A stretch of 17,155 bases of DNA from SHLQ01 sp047638715 (GTDB taxonomy: Bacteria; Actinomycetota; Acidimicrobiia; Acidimicrobiales; SHLQ01), in assembly GCA_047638715.1 (NCBI GenBank), contig JBLIMK010000087.1, forward strand, positions 1 to 17,155, given 5' to 3'. Below are positions 7,596 to 15,101 of the stretch, one piece after another. Each line of letters starts with the position of its first letter. Within the stretch, counting starts at the first letter, position 1. A program made the position numbers and the translations under genes. The notes under the pieces were generated by a model, which saw nothing but the letters and a program-made list of their open reading frames with translations, was not told where the DNA came from and searched no databases.

Positions 7596-9637
7596 TGACG
7601 TTGGCCTCGCTGCTGGCACCACGCTCGATCGCGATCGCAGGCCTTTCCGCTGACCCAACAAAACACGGTCAGCGGGTGCTCGCCAATCTTCGCAAGGTCG
7701 GATTCGAAGGACAGATTTGGGGCGTGCATCCCCGCCAACCAACGATCGAAGGGGTCGAAGTCTTCGCGTCGATCGACGATCTCCCAGCCGCGCCTGATGT
7801 GGTCGTGTCGGCTGTTCCCGCTGCTGCCGTCGGCAAACTCGTTATGGATGCCGGCAAGAAAGGCGCAGGAACGGTCATCGTATTTGCGGGGGGATTTGCC
7901 GAGGCCGGCGACGAAGGAGCGACTCGTCAATCTGCGCTGATGCAGGCAAAGGCGGAGACGGGCGTGCGCATTCTTGGGCCGAATTCCGGCGGGGTCATCA
8001 CGCCGTCGGCTGGCGTAGCCATGAGTTTCCTGACCTGCCTCGACCGCCCGGCCGACGAAATCCGATCTGGAATGGTCGGACTCGTTACCCAGAGCGGCGG
8101 TATGGGGAGCTACGTGCACAACATCGCCGCGGCTCGTGGTGATGGGCTCGCGGCGTCGATTTCGACAGGTAACGAAGCTGATCTCGGCGTCGCCGACGGA
8201 ATCGCAGCACTCACCAACATGGCCGAAGTGCGGGCGATCGCGGTCATCCTCGAGGCCGTGCGCGACGGCCCAGAATTCTTGCTCGCAGTCGAGGCAGCTC
8301 ACGCCGCGGGAAAGCCAGTGGTCGTTGCTCGAATCGGCCGGTCCGAACGCGGTCAGCGCCTGATGACAACCCACACCGGGGCGTTGGCCAAACCCGAAAG
8401 AGTGCTTCGTGGCGTCCTCGACGATCTTGGGGTCACGGTCGCTGAAACACCCGAAGAAATGTTCGACGTTGCAAGCATGCTCGCCAGAGCTGAAAAACCA
8501 GCAGGACCTCGCGTCGGCATCGTCACGCACTCGGGTGGGTTGGCGATTTTGTTGAGCGATCTCGCTGACGGGTCAGCGATCGAACTTCCTCAACCCAGCC
8601 CGGAGCTTCGCTCAAAACTCGAGCCGCTTCTCCAACAAGGAGCGGTCGACAACCCTCTCGACATGGGGGGAATCATCGGCGGCCCGCACCGCTTCGCCGA
8701 GGTCGTTGCAGCGTTCGCCGCATCGGGCGAGGTCGATTCGATTCTCGCGGTCAGCAGCGCGCACCCACCTGCGCACAGCGAGCAGCGGGTCGAAGCACTC
8801 CTTTCCGCGAACATCACTATCCCGGTCGTAAACCTCTGGATGGCTGGCGATGTCGGTGCGTCAGCGCTCGCCATGCTTCGGGCCGCCGACGCTGCGACGA
8901 CCGAAGAACCTCGGGCGGCGATGCGGGCCGTGTCCGCGCTGGCCACGAAGCGTCGGCTGCCCTGGGTGACACCATTACCCGCGGCCATCAATGCTCCGTC
9001 TTCGACGCTCACAGAATTCGAGGCCAAACAACTCTTCGCCACCTGGGGGGTGCGAATCGCCCATGGCGTCGAGGCTTCGACGCTTCGAGATGCCACCGCC
9101 GCGGCCGAAACGATCGGCTATCCCGTGGTGGTCAAACTCAGCTCGCCCGATGTCATGCACAAATCTGAGGTAGGCGGCGTGGTCCTCGATGTCGACGATG
9201 CCGACGCCGTCCGTGCCGCGTTTAACGAGGTGCGGGCGAACGCTCCGTTTGGAGCAGAATTGCACGGCGTCCTCGTCGAACAACAAGTAGGGGGCCCTGA
9301 GGCGATCGTAGGTGGCGTTCGAGATGAAACGTTCGGACCGATGATGCTCGTCGGGATCGGTGGCGTCGTCGCCGAAGCGCTCGACGATGTTCGTGTGGCG
9401 CCCGCTCCAATCTCGGTGCAGACCGCCCGCGAGCTGATTTCCGAGCTCGCTGGTCTACAGACGCTTACACATCCTCGCGGCGACACCCCCGCAGATATCG
9501 ATGCCCTGGCCCAACACATCGCGGGCCTCTCAACACACTTCGCCGCCAACAGCTGGATGTATAGCTTCGACCTGAACCCGCTCGTGTGGTCAGGCGATGC
9601 CTGGGTAGTGGTCGATGCGTCGATCACGCTCATGTGA
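7595..9637 (+). CDS. NDP-forming acyl-CoA ligase (acetate--CoA ligase family, alpha-beta fusion)
   Basis: A 680-residue fused NDP-forming acyl-CoA synthetase. Order: CoA-binding Rossmann domain (about 1-135, with LAPRSIAIAGLS and RILGPNSGG), two succinyl-CoA-ligase-like domains (about 150-455, with LVTQSGGMG, ILEAVRD with Glu220, and TTHTGALA where His260 matches the phospho-histidine of the family), then an ATP-grasp domain from about 470 (YPVVVKLSSPDVMHKSEVGG, LVEQQVGGPEAIVGG, MLVGIGGV). It makes or uses acyl-CoA with ATP or GTP through a phosphohistidine; pimeloyl-, feruloyl- and acetyl-CoA enzymes belong here. ATG 7595 overlaps the preceding TAA (TAATG); the longer open frame upstream is a shadow of the LLM gene. 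Last gene of the rightward operon, and its stop overlaps the 3' end of the opposing permease by 8 bases. Confidence 0.92.
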   Translation: MTLASLLAPRSIAIAGLSADPTKHGQRVLANLRKVGFEGQIWGVHPRQPTIEGVEVFASIDDLPAAPDVVVSAVPAAAVGKLVMDAGKKGAGTVIVFAGGFAEAGDEGATRQSALMQAKAETGVRILGPNSGGVITPSAGVAMSFLTCLDRPADEIRSGMVGLVTQSGGMGSYVHNIAAARGDGLAASISTGNEADLGVADGIAALTNMAEVRAIAVILEAVRDGPEFLLAVEAAHAAGKPVVVARIGRSERGQRLMTTHTGALAKPERVLRGVLDDLGVTVAETPEEMFDVASMLARAEKPAGPRVGIVTHSGGLAILLSDLADGSAIELPQPSPELRSKLEPLLQQGAVDNPLDMGGIIGGPHRFAEVVAAFAASGEVDSILAVSSAHPPAHSEQRVEALLSANITIPVVNLWMAGDVGASALAMLRAADAATTEEPRAAMRAVSALATKRRLPWVTPLPAAINAPSSTLTEFEAKQLFATWGVRIAHGVEASTLRDATAAAETIGYPVVVKLSSPDVMHKSEVGGVVLDVDDADAVRAAFNEVRANAPFGAELHGVLVEQQVGGPEAIVGGVRDETFGPMMLVGIGGVVAEALDDVRVAPAPISVQTARELISELAGLQTLTHPRGDTPADIDALAQHIAGLSTHFAANSWMYSFDLNPLVWSGDAWVVVDASITLM

Positions 9638-10496
9638 CATCGAGCCGCGAGGTCTCGATGATCGCGAAGCTCAACACCGTGAGAACAATGACGATCCCCA
9701 CGATCTGGACGCCCACGAGCGCTTCGTCGAACCACACGGCGGCACCGAGTATCGACAGCACGGGTACGCCGAGCGTCATCAGGGAAACGAGAGTAAGGCT
9801 CACGTGCGCATGGGCCCAGTTGACGAGGAAGTGTCCCGTCGTCGGGAAGATCACCAGGCCGAGCACCCTCCACCACTGACCTCCGACCGGTACCGGCATA
9901 CCACCGCTGTCGAGCAGTAAGGCGAGGGCGAGGACAGGTACGCCTGCGATGAGCGAGTGAGCCTGGATGGCGAAGCCCGACAGCGACTCCCGCGCCACTT
10001 TGCCGAAAATGAAGTACGCCGCGAAGAAGAGCAAAGCAATCACCGCGAGAACGTCACCCTCAAAACTCCATGTTGCGCCGTCGGCCGAGCCAAACACGAC
10101 CGCGACAACACCGCCGAGTGCGAGCATCGCTGCTGCAATGACGCGAAGCGAGATTCGCTCGTTGAATCGGCGGGCAGCCACGCCGAAGAGCAGCAACGGT
10201 GAGAGTGACCCAATGACCGTCACATTCGCCACGGTCGTGGACTGAATTGCCATGAAGAAAAGCACGACCTCAATCGCCAAGATGACGCCGACCGGCGCTG
10301 CGATCTTGAAGTCATCCCACAAGAGCGGTCCGACGAAGCGCCGATATGCAACGGCATAGAGCACCGCCGAGATGAGGTACCGCCAAAAAGCGATTTGAGG
10401 GCCGGTGAGATCGGTTCCGCGAACGATCATGTTGCCGGTCGACCAGAACAGGACCGTTGCCACGACGGCCAGCTTCCCCTGTTGGGCCATCGACAT
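9630..10496 (-). CDS. EamA/DMT-superfamily permease
   Basis: A 288-residue hydrophobic protein with about ten membrane helices in two repeats, the standard size and layout of drug/metabolite transporters (EamA, RhaT-like). Visible signatures include AVVATVLFWSTGNMIVRG at the start, PQIAFWRYLISAVLY in helix 2, TVANVTVIGSLSPLLL in repeat one, and the counterpart LTLVSLMTLGVPVLSILGAAVWFDE with E near the end of repeat two. It sits in the cytoplasmic membrane and moves small metabolites, in or out. It has no ribosome-binding site; a TAGTCT box ends 6 bases before the ATG, which fits a leaderless transcript. It is transcribed toward the acyl-CoA ligase, with 3' ends overlapping 8 bases (9630-9637), and diverges from the amidohydrolase. 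Placement between catabolic genes suggests uptake or release of the cluster's substrate or product, but that is inference. Confidence 0.9.
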   Translation of the reverse strand: MSMAQQGKLAVVATVLFWSTGNMIVRGTDLTGPQIAFWRYLISAVLYAVAYRRFVGPLLWDDFKIAAPVGVILAIEVVLFFMAIQSTTVANVTVIGSLSPLLLFGVAARRFNERISLRVIAAAMLALGGVVAVVFGSADGATWSFEGDVLAVIALLFFAAYFIFGKVARESLSGFAIQAHSLIAGVPVLALALLLDSGGMPVPVGGQWWRVLGLVIFPTTGHFLVNWAHAHVSLTLVSLMTLGVPVLSILGAAVWFDEALVGVQIVGIVIVLTVLSFAIIETSRLDVT

Positions 10497-10541
10497 CCGG
10501 GCAGACTATCCGACCCCCCGTAGAACCGTAGAGTGGCATCC
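10497..10541. promoter_or_regulatory. 45-bp divergent, doubly leaderless promoter region
   Basis: The gap between the two start codons is only 45 bases. Plus strand: TAGAGT (10529-10534) ends 7 bases before ATG 10542. Minus strand: TAGTCT (10508 down to 10503) ends 6 bases before ATG 10496. Both fit the TANNNT box of actinobacterial leaderless transcripts, in which the first base of the start codon is the transcription start, and neither gene has a Shine-Dalgarno. The two -35 regions would have to overlap in the middle. Motif positions are seen; transcription is inferred. Confidence 0.5.
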
Positions 10542-11915
10542 ATGGAGCTGATCCGGGGAACGATTGTCACGATGAACCCACGACGCGAGATCGTCACCGA
10601 CGGTGCGGTTGCCGTCGATGGCACCACGATCTCTGCTGTCGGTTCTTGGGTCGACATTCGAGCGAGCTACCCCGAAGCCGACGTCTCTGGGTCGCCTGCT
10701 GACCTCGTCTTGCCCGGCTACATCAACGGCCATCAACATCTCACCGGCGACAGGCTCATTCAGTCGTCGATCCCGGACAACATCGTCGCGAATGAGGCGA
10801 TCTTCAGGTGGTCTGTGCCAACGCATGAACAGCACACCGGCGACGACGATGAGCTCTCGGCGACATTCACGCTGGCCGAGTCGCTGAGCAACGGCATCAC
10901 ATCGACGTTCGAGGCTGGCACGGTGGCACACCCCGAACGCATCGCGGCCGCAGCACGCAACCTCGGCGCCCGCCTGACGATCGGCACCTGGGGTTGGGAC
11001 GTGGAAGGAGGACCCTTCGCAGGCACGGTCGATGAAGTACTCGATCGTCAGCGCCAGATGCTCGACCTTGCAGATCCGAGCGATCGCGACCGTCCGTTGG
11101 TCTCGGCGTGGGTAAGCCTGGTCGGCCACGACCTCATGTCCGACGAGCTCGTGGTCGGCGCCTCGCAACTCGCTCAAGAAGCTGGGGTGGGAATGACTTT
11201 TCACCTCTCGCCGTCAGCTGGCGACGCGGTGAGCTACCTCGAACGAACCGGGTCTCGCCCTCTCGTTCACCTCGAATCATTGGGTGCTCTCGGCCCGCAC
11301 ATCGCCATTGCTCACGGGGTGCATCTCGACGACACGGAACTGGAGGTCGCACTACTCCATGACCTTGCCGTGGTCTCTTGCCCCTGGGCCTACCTACGTC
11401 TCGGCCAAGGACTCACCGCAGACTTCCGACACTTCGACCTGTGGCAGCGAGGTGGCCGACTCGCTCTCGGTTGCGACGCAGAGAACGCAGGCGACATGGT
11501 GGACGGCATCCGAACAGCGGCACTGTTCGCCGGTTTGGCGAAGGACACGAACCAAGACCCGACGCTGTTTGGAGCACACGACGCGCTCGAGTTACTGACG
11601 ATCAAGGGAGCTGCCGCTCTAGGCATCGATGATCTCGTCGGCTCGCTCGAGGTTGGGAAACAGGCCGACATCGTGATTCACGATCGCTCGAAGCTCGAGT
11701 GGATTCCGAACAGCCCCGACCCGGTGCTGCAGCTGATCTGGGGCTCGGATGGCCGATCGGTTCGCGACGTGTATGTAGCTGGGAAGCAGGTGGTCGCGGA
11801 CAAGGAGATTCTCGGAGCCGACATCGATGCTCTGACCCACGATGCAGTCGAGTCCGGACGGTCGCTGCGAGTGCGGGCCGGGCTCCCGGCCCAATCACAC
11901 TGGCCGGTGCTTTAG
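10542..11915 (+). CDS. ATZ/TRZ-type amidohydrolase (first copy)
   Basis: A 457-residue metal-dependent amidohydrolase related to chlorohydrolases, guanine/cytosine deaminases and s-triazine hydrolases. An N-terminal beta part (IVTDGAVAVDGTTISAVG) precedes the barrel. The expected metal ligands are present: His64 and His66 in LPGYINGHQHLTGD, His221 in FHLSPS, His258 in IAHGVHLDD, Asp312 in ALGCDAENAG. The C-terminal GSLEVGKQADIVIHD and VRDVYVAGKQVV complete the beta sandwich. It would remove an amino, chloro or similar group from, or hydrolyse, a nitrogen heterocycle. ATG 10542 is preferred over the in-frame GTG 10533 because a TAGAGT box sits 7 bases before it. It is clearly paralogous to the minus-strand gene ending at 13598: HLTGD/HVTGE, FEAGT/LEAGT and the metal motifs align in order. 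Monocistronic, divergent from the permease. Confidence 0.9.
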   Translation: MELIRGTIVTMNPRREIVTDGAVAVDGTTISAVGSWVDIRASYPEADVSGSPADLVLPGYINGHQHLTGDRLIQSSIPDNIVANEAIFRWSVPTHEQHTGDDDELSATFTLAESLSNGITSTFEAGTVAHPERIAAAARNLGARLTIGTWGWDVEGGPFAGTVDEVLDRQRQMLDLADPSDRDRPLVSAWVSLVGHDLMSDELVVGASQLAQEAGVGMTFHLSPSAGDAVSYLERTGSRPLVHLESLGALGPHIAIAHGVHLDDTELEVALLHDLAVVSCPWAYLRLGQGLTADFRHFDLWQRGGRLALGCDAENAGDMVDGIRTAALFAGLAKDTNQDPTLFGAHDALELLTIKGAAALGIDDLVGSLEVGKQADIVIHDRSKLEWIPNSPDPVLQLIWGSDGRSVRDVYVAGKQVVADKEILGADIDALTHDAVESGRSLRVRAGLPAQSHWPVL

Positions 11916-11975
11916 TGGCAAAACGCCACTGACCGCAGCCCCAGGTCGAGATGCACTCGAGCTGAAACTGCGGTC
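11914..11975. other. Structured intergenic segment with two hairpins between convergent genes
   Basis: AGTGGC (11914-11919) pairs perfectly with GCCACT (11925-11930) around AAAAC, starting on the last bases of the amidohydrolase stop. Next, GACCGCAG (11931-11938) pairs perfectly with CTGCGGTC (11968-11975), and inside that loop TCGAG (11946-11950) pairs with CTCGA (11956-11960). No T tract follows on either strand, so a classical Rho-independent terminator is not supported, though the position between two convergent genes fits a termination or RNA-stability element. Confidence 0.35.
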
Positions 11976-11999
11976 TGAAGGCCATGAAGTTATGAGTGA

Positions 12000-12455
12000 T
12001 TAGTCGCCGCAGGTGAGGCTGAACTCATCTCGCGTTACTTCACCAGTATCGGCGTCGATGCGAAAACGGCCCTCAGCGGTAAAGGTGCTGCCATCTGCGT
12101 GTTCCCATTCGTCCTTGAGCTCGGCGCGAAGGATATTGAAGTCGCCATCGAAACGAAGTTTCTCTTCGCCGTCATCCAGCACGAACCCATCGTCGGTGGT
12201 ACCGGTCCGGTCTGCCTCGATCCGAATCTCATCGGACCTCTCTTCGATCTCGGCCTCGATATGAATCGTAATCTCGTGGAGCTCACCGGTGCACGGATTT
12301 TCCGACATGAAGACGTCTGTAAACGACTCGTTTGTTACAACCTCGTCCGAGTCTGCAGCGGCTGGCGCCGCGTTAATACCTGAAAGAAGAAGTCCTCCCG
12401 CCAAAAGTGGAACGAACATACGTCGACGGTTCACTCGCCGTGGGTGCAGTTTCAT
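12000..12455 (-). CDS. Small secreted protein of unknown function
   Basis: A 151-residue protein with a clear Sec signal peptide: basic start (KLHPRRVNRRR), hydrophobic core (MFVPLLAGGLLLSG) and an Ala-rich site, cleavage probably after APAAA near residue 33. The mature part is acidic and rich in beta-strand patterns of alternating charge (EITIHIEAEIEE, EIRIEADRTGTT, RFDGDFNILRAEL). It holds only two cysteines, one in NPCTGE and one in LTCGD at the very end, likely a disulphide closing the domain. I do not recognise the family. The start is fixed by AGGAGGA 6 bases before ATG 12455; a longer open frame upstream is not preceded by such a site. Probably monocistronic, and not obviously linked to the catabolic genes beside it. 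Confidence 0.82.
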   Translation of the reverse strand: MKLHPRRVNRRRMFVPLLAGGLLLSGINAAPAAADSDEVVTNESFTDVFMSENPCTGELHEITIHIEAEIEERSDEIRIEADRTGTTDDGFVLDDGEEKLRFDGDFNILRAELKDEWEHADGSTFTAEGRFRIDADTGEVTRDEFSLTCGD

Positions 12456-12468
12456 CTTGATTCCTCCT
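12456..12468 (-). promoter_or_regulatory. Strong ribosome-binding site for the secreted protein
   Basis: Read on the minus strand, AGGAGGA lies 6 bases before ATG 12455. It is the best Shine-Dalgarno in the window and decides this start against longer in-frame alternatives. The rest of the 117-base gap up to 12572 shows only weak promoter-like sequence (TGTGAC, 17-18 bases, TAATGC), which I do not call. Confidence 0.6.
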
Positions 12469-12572
12469 GTTTCTTTGAGCCCATCGTCGGACTCAGGAGA
12501 ACACTCGTCCACGCGCATTACAGGTACATAACAACACGTCACAGAACGATGCCTTTCGCGCCCAAAAACGGC

Positions 12573-13601
12573 TCAAACTGCCAATAGTTTCAACACTTTC
12601 TCGCCACCGCGAATTGTTTCACCAAGACCCTCAAACATCGACTCCCGCTTCACCGCGGCCAGATTGCAACTGACCCCATCGAAGCCAAGATCGAGCAAAT
12701 CTCGTAATTGTGAGGCGCATTGTTCGGGTGTACCAACGATTGCGAACTTGCGAGCCAGGTCGGCATCGATGAGTGCGCTCATCTCTGGCGGGTCGTAGCG
12801 GTCGAGGTCGAAGTACCAGCCGGTGGCATCGGACAACGTGGCCACGATCGCGGCCCGACGCCTGGGATCGACGGGTGGGCCGTAGTCGCCGAGGATGTCG
12901 AGGTAGTGCGCAGCGAATCGTTTCACGCTGTCGACAGCCAAGTCTTCGTCGTCCGAGACACAGAGCGTGACCCTGGGCAGGACCTCGATCTCGGACACAT
13001 CTCGACCGACCCGTGCAGCGCCTTCGGCCAACCAGCCCCGATACCGCGCAACGATCTCAGGCGTGAGGTGCCTGGCACCGACGAGCGCGATATCGGCGAC
13101 CTCGCCCGCAAGTTTCATGACACCTGGGCTGCGGGTTCCGATGGCTATTGGCACCGGGGTCGTCGGTGGACGGAGAAGTTTGGCGCCATCGATCTGCACC
13201 GTCTCACCGTCGAGATGGACGGTCTCGCCGGCGAGCAGGCCCCGCATCGCCGTGATCATTTCGCGCAATGTCCGAACGGGTCGCGGATAGTCCATCCGGA
13301 GCTCTTCAAGGCCAGCACCAACTCCCAGACCGCAAAAGGCTCGGCCACCCGAGACCTCTTGCAGCGTCGCCAACGCCGAAGCGTGCACGGCTGCGTGCCG
13401 CGTGTACGGATTCGTGACCATCGATCCGATCTGGATCCGGCTGGTCCGGGCGGCGATCAATGCTTGAAGCTGGTATGTGTCGGGCCACAGCGCCACGCAC
13501 GAGATACCGAGACGATCGAATCCTGCCTCCTCGACGAGACAACCGAGCTCCACAGCCTCTGCCGGTGACATGCCCGGCGTGATCTCCGCCTCGAACGTCA
13601 C
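12573..13601 (-). CDS. LLM-class F420-dependent oxidoreductase, Mer-like (second copy)
   Basis: A 342-residue luciferase-like enzyme of the type resembling F420-dependent methylenetetrahydromethanopterin reductase (Mer). Signatures are CLVEEAGFDRLGIS, RIQIGSMVTNPYTRH, LATLQEVSGGRAFCGLGVG, PVPIAIGTRSPGVMKLAGEVAD and a C-terminal FAIVGTPEQCASQLRDLLDLGFDG split by loops. The N-terminus is short, lacking the usual MKFG strand: the protein begins VTFEAEITPG. The start is GTG 13601, which overlaps the TGA of the upstream amidohydrolase (GTGA); the frame remains open further upstream but has no homologous residues there. This ties its translation to the amidohydrolase. It is diverged from the LLM gene at 6636 and belongs to a different subgroup. 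Likely role: F420-linked oxidation or reduction of the amidohydrolase substrate or product. Confidence 0.87.
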   Translation of the reverse strand: MTFEAEITPGMSPAEAVELGCLVEEAGFDRLGISCVALWPDTYQLQALIAARTSRIQIGSMVTNPYTRHAAVHASALATLQEVSGGRAFCGLGVGAGLEELRMDYPRPVRTLREMITAMRGLLAGETVHLDGETVQIDGAKLLRPPTTPVPIAIGTRSPGVMKLAGEVADIALVGARHLTPEIVARYRGWLAEGAARVGRDVSEIEVLPRVTLCVSDDEDLAVDSVKRFAAHYLDILGDYGPPVDPRRRAAIVATLSDATGWYFDLDRYDPPEMSALIDADLARKFAIVGTPEQCASQLRDLLDLGFDGVSCNLAAVKRESMFEGLGETIRGGEKVLKLLAV

Positions 13602-14983
13602 AAGACCGGGTATTTCGATTTGTCGGGCAAACCGGATCGCAAGGTGATGGCCTCGCCGGCCTGTTGCGCATCGGCCCACATCTTGTCTTCGTCGACCGTG
13701 AGCATACGACCTGCCTCGACGACCTTCTTTCCATCGACGACGACGGTGTGGACGCCTCGGCCATCCGCAGACCACACGAGCTGGTTCATCACATTGAGCA
13801 ACGGACGCCACTCCGGACGATCCGTGTCGTGCATGACGACATCGGCCTTCTTCCCCACCTCGAGCGACCCGATCTGATCCGACATTTGCATGAGCTCAGC
13901 GCCACCGAGCGTTCCCATCTCATACGCCTTTTCGGCCGGGAACATCTGCGGATCTTGTCGAGCGTCCTTGAACAGGCCGGCGACAAGATACGAAGCGCGC
14001 ATCAGATCGGAGTAGTTCGATGCGTTGTTGCCGTCGGTGCCGATGCCCAGATTGATTCCCGCTTGCACCATCTCGGGCATCTTGCCCACCTGCGTCACGC
14101 CGTAGCTGACCTTCAGCGCAGTGGTCGGGCAGTGGGCGACGTGCGCACCGGTCTCGGCCATGATCTGTACTTCGTTGTCGTCGACCTGCACACAGTGCGT
14201 CATCGCGACATCCGGGCCGAGAATGCCGAGCTCGGCGAGATGGACCATGGGGCGATGACCGAACTGCTCGACAAACCCCTCGGGGTCGAGCTTGGCTGGC
14301 GACATGTGGAAGCTCAGGCCGACGCCGTGTTCGGTGGCGAGCTCGCGCGCCGCCTTCCAGAGCGGATCGGACGCCGTCGTATGCCCAACGAGCAGCGACC
14401 ATGCGCTTATACGGCTTTCGCCCTCCGGGTACTGCTCGAGTTGGCCCTGCAACTTCGCGATCGCCTGGTCGGTGTTCTGCTTGTAGACATCGGGTTCGGG
14501 CGGCAGATCCCAAACCCAGTTTCCGACTCGGCCTCGAATCCCCACTTCTTCGAGTCCATCGACGACATCGTCGAGGAAGCGGATCGTTCCTGCCTCGAGG
14601 AAGCTGGTCGTTCCAGACTTCAACATCTCGACCGATGCCAACTGTCCCGAGAGCCGCTCTTCAGCTGCGGTGTGCACCGAATACAGCGGGCACAGCCACA
14701 TGAACACGTTCTCTTCGAACGGGGTGTCGTCGGGAACGTAGCCGCGGGTGAGGGGCTCGCCCGTCACGTGGATGTGCGAGTTCACCATTCCGGGGGTGAT
14801 GACGAAGCGATCGCCGCCGATGGTCTCGGCTGCGGTGTAGGTCGCCTCGAGCTCGCTGGTCTTACCGACCGCAACGATCTTGTTCCCACGAATAGCGACA
14901 GCACCATCATGGATGATGTCGCGCGTCTCGTTCATCGTGACGACGTACCACCCCTTGATGAGCAGATCGATGTTTTCGGCCAC
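13598..14983 (-). CDS. ATZ/TRZ-type amidohydrolase (second copy)
   Basis: A 461-residue amidohydrolase of the deaminase/chlorohydrolase group, starting VAENIDLLIKGWYVVTMN. All expected metal ligands are visible: His70 and His72 in NSHIHVTGE, His226 in FHMSPAK, His263 in THCVQVDDNE, Asp317 in GIGTDGNNASN. The C-terminus has GSLEVGKKADVVMHD and VHTVVVDGKKVVEAG. GTG 14983 was chosen because AAGGGGGA lies just 3-4 bases upstream on the minus strand and the family N-terminus begins there. It is the closest relative in the window of the 10542 gene, yet has a normal leader and ribosome-binding site. It is coupled to the LLM gene at its 3' end and divergent from the Rieske oxygenase. Likely substrate: an amino- or halogen-substituted N-heterocycle, not definable from sequence. 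Confidence 0.92.
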   Translation of the reverse strand: MAENIDLLIKGWYVVTMNETRDIIHDGAVAIRGNKIVAVGKTSELEATYTAAETIGGDRFVITPGMVNSHIHVTGEPLTRGYVPDDTPFEENVFMWLCPLYSVHTAAEERLSGQLASVEMLKSGTTSFLEAGTIRFLDDVVDGLEEVGIRGRVGNWVWDLPPEPDVYKQNTDQAIAKLQGQLEQYPEGESRISAWSLLVGHTTASDPLWKAARELATEHGVGLSFHMSPAKLDPEGFVEQFGHRPMVHLAELGILGPDVAMTHCVQVDDNEVQIMAETGAHVAHCPTTALKVSYGVTQVGKMPEMVQAGINLGIGTDGNNASNYSDLMRASYLVAGLFKDARQDPQMFPAEKAYEMGTLGGAELMQMSDQIGSLEVGKKADVVMHDTDRPEWRPLLNVMNQLVWSADGRGVHTVVVDGKKVVEAGRMLTVDEDKMWADAQQAGEAITLRSGLPDKSKYPVL

Positions 14984-15037
14984 GCGTCCCCCTTGTTTGA
15001 GTTTCCGCTGTGTCGGCAATGGCGGCACGTGCGGTTG

Positions 15038-15087
15038 TTGCGACGATATCGGTCCGAACCCTATGGTAAGACCATCAGTCCAAGCAA
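15038..15087. promoter_or_regulatory. Overlapping divergent promoters between amidohydrolase 2 and the Rieske gene, with dyad
   Basis: Plus strand: TTGCGA (15038-15043), 18 bases, TATGGT (15062-15067), leading to the Rieske gene at 15102. Minus strand: TTGCTT (15087 down to 15082), 18 bases, TAGGGT (15063 down to 15058), leading to GTG 14983. The two -10 boxes overlap, so only one polymerase could bind at a time. A perfect small dyad, ATGGT-AAG-ACCAT (15063-15075), covers the -10 region, and ATGGTAAGACCA repeats ATGGTGAGACGA from 2329-2340. Confidence 0.45.
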
Positions 15088-15101
15088 AGGATATTCGATT
15101 C

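Noticed and set aside
1..9637. A complete 3-hydroxypropionate bicycle or oxalate-degradation operon
   Set aside because: Only single families match. There are no carboxylases or malonyl-CoA reductase, and the TPP enzyme is too truncated to call oxalyl-CoA decarboxylase.
9118..9876. A 252-codon minus-strand frame across the ligase and permease ends
   Set aside because: Low-complexity Arg/Thr/Ser-rich translation, antisense to the ATP-grasp domain and in another frame of the permease.
12551..12575. Terminator after the second LLM gene
   Set aside because: GCC...GGC arms with a TTTTTG stretch occur, but the pairing is short and interrupted and the T run is inside the would-be stem.
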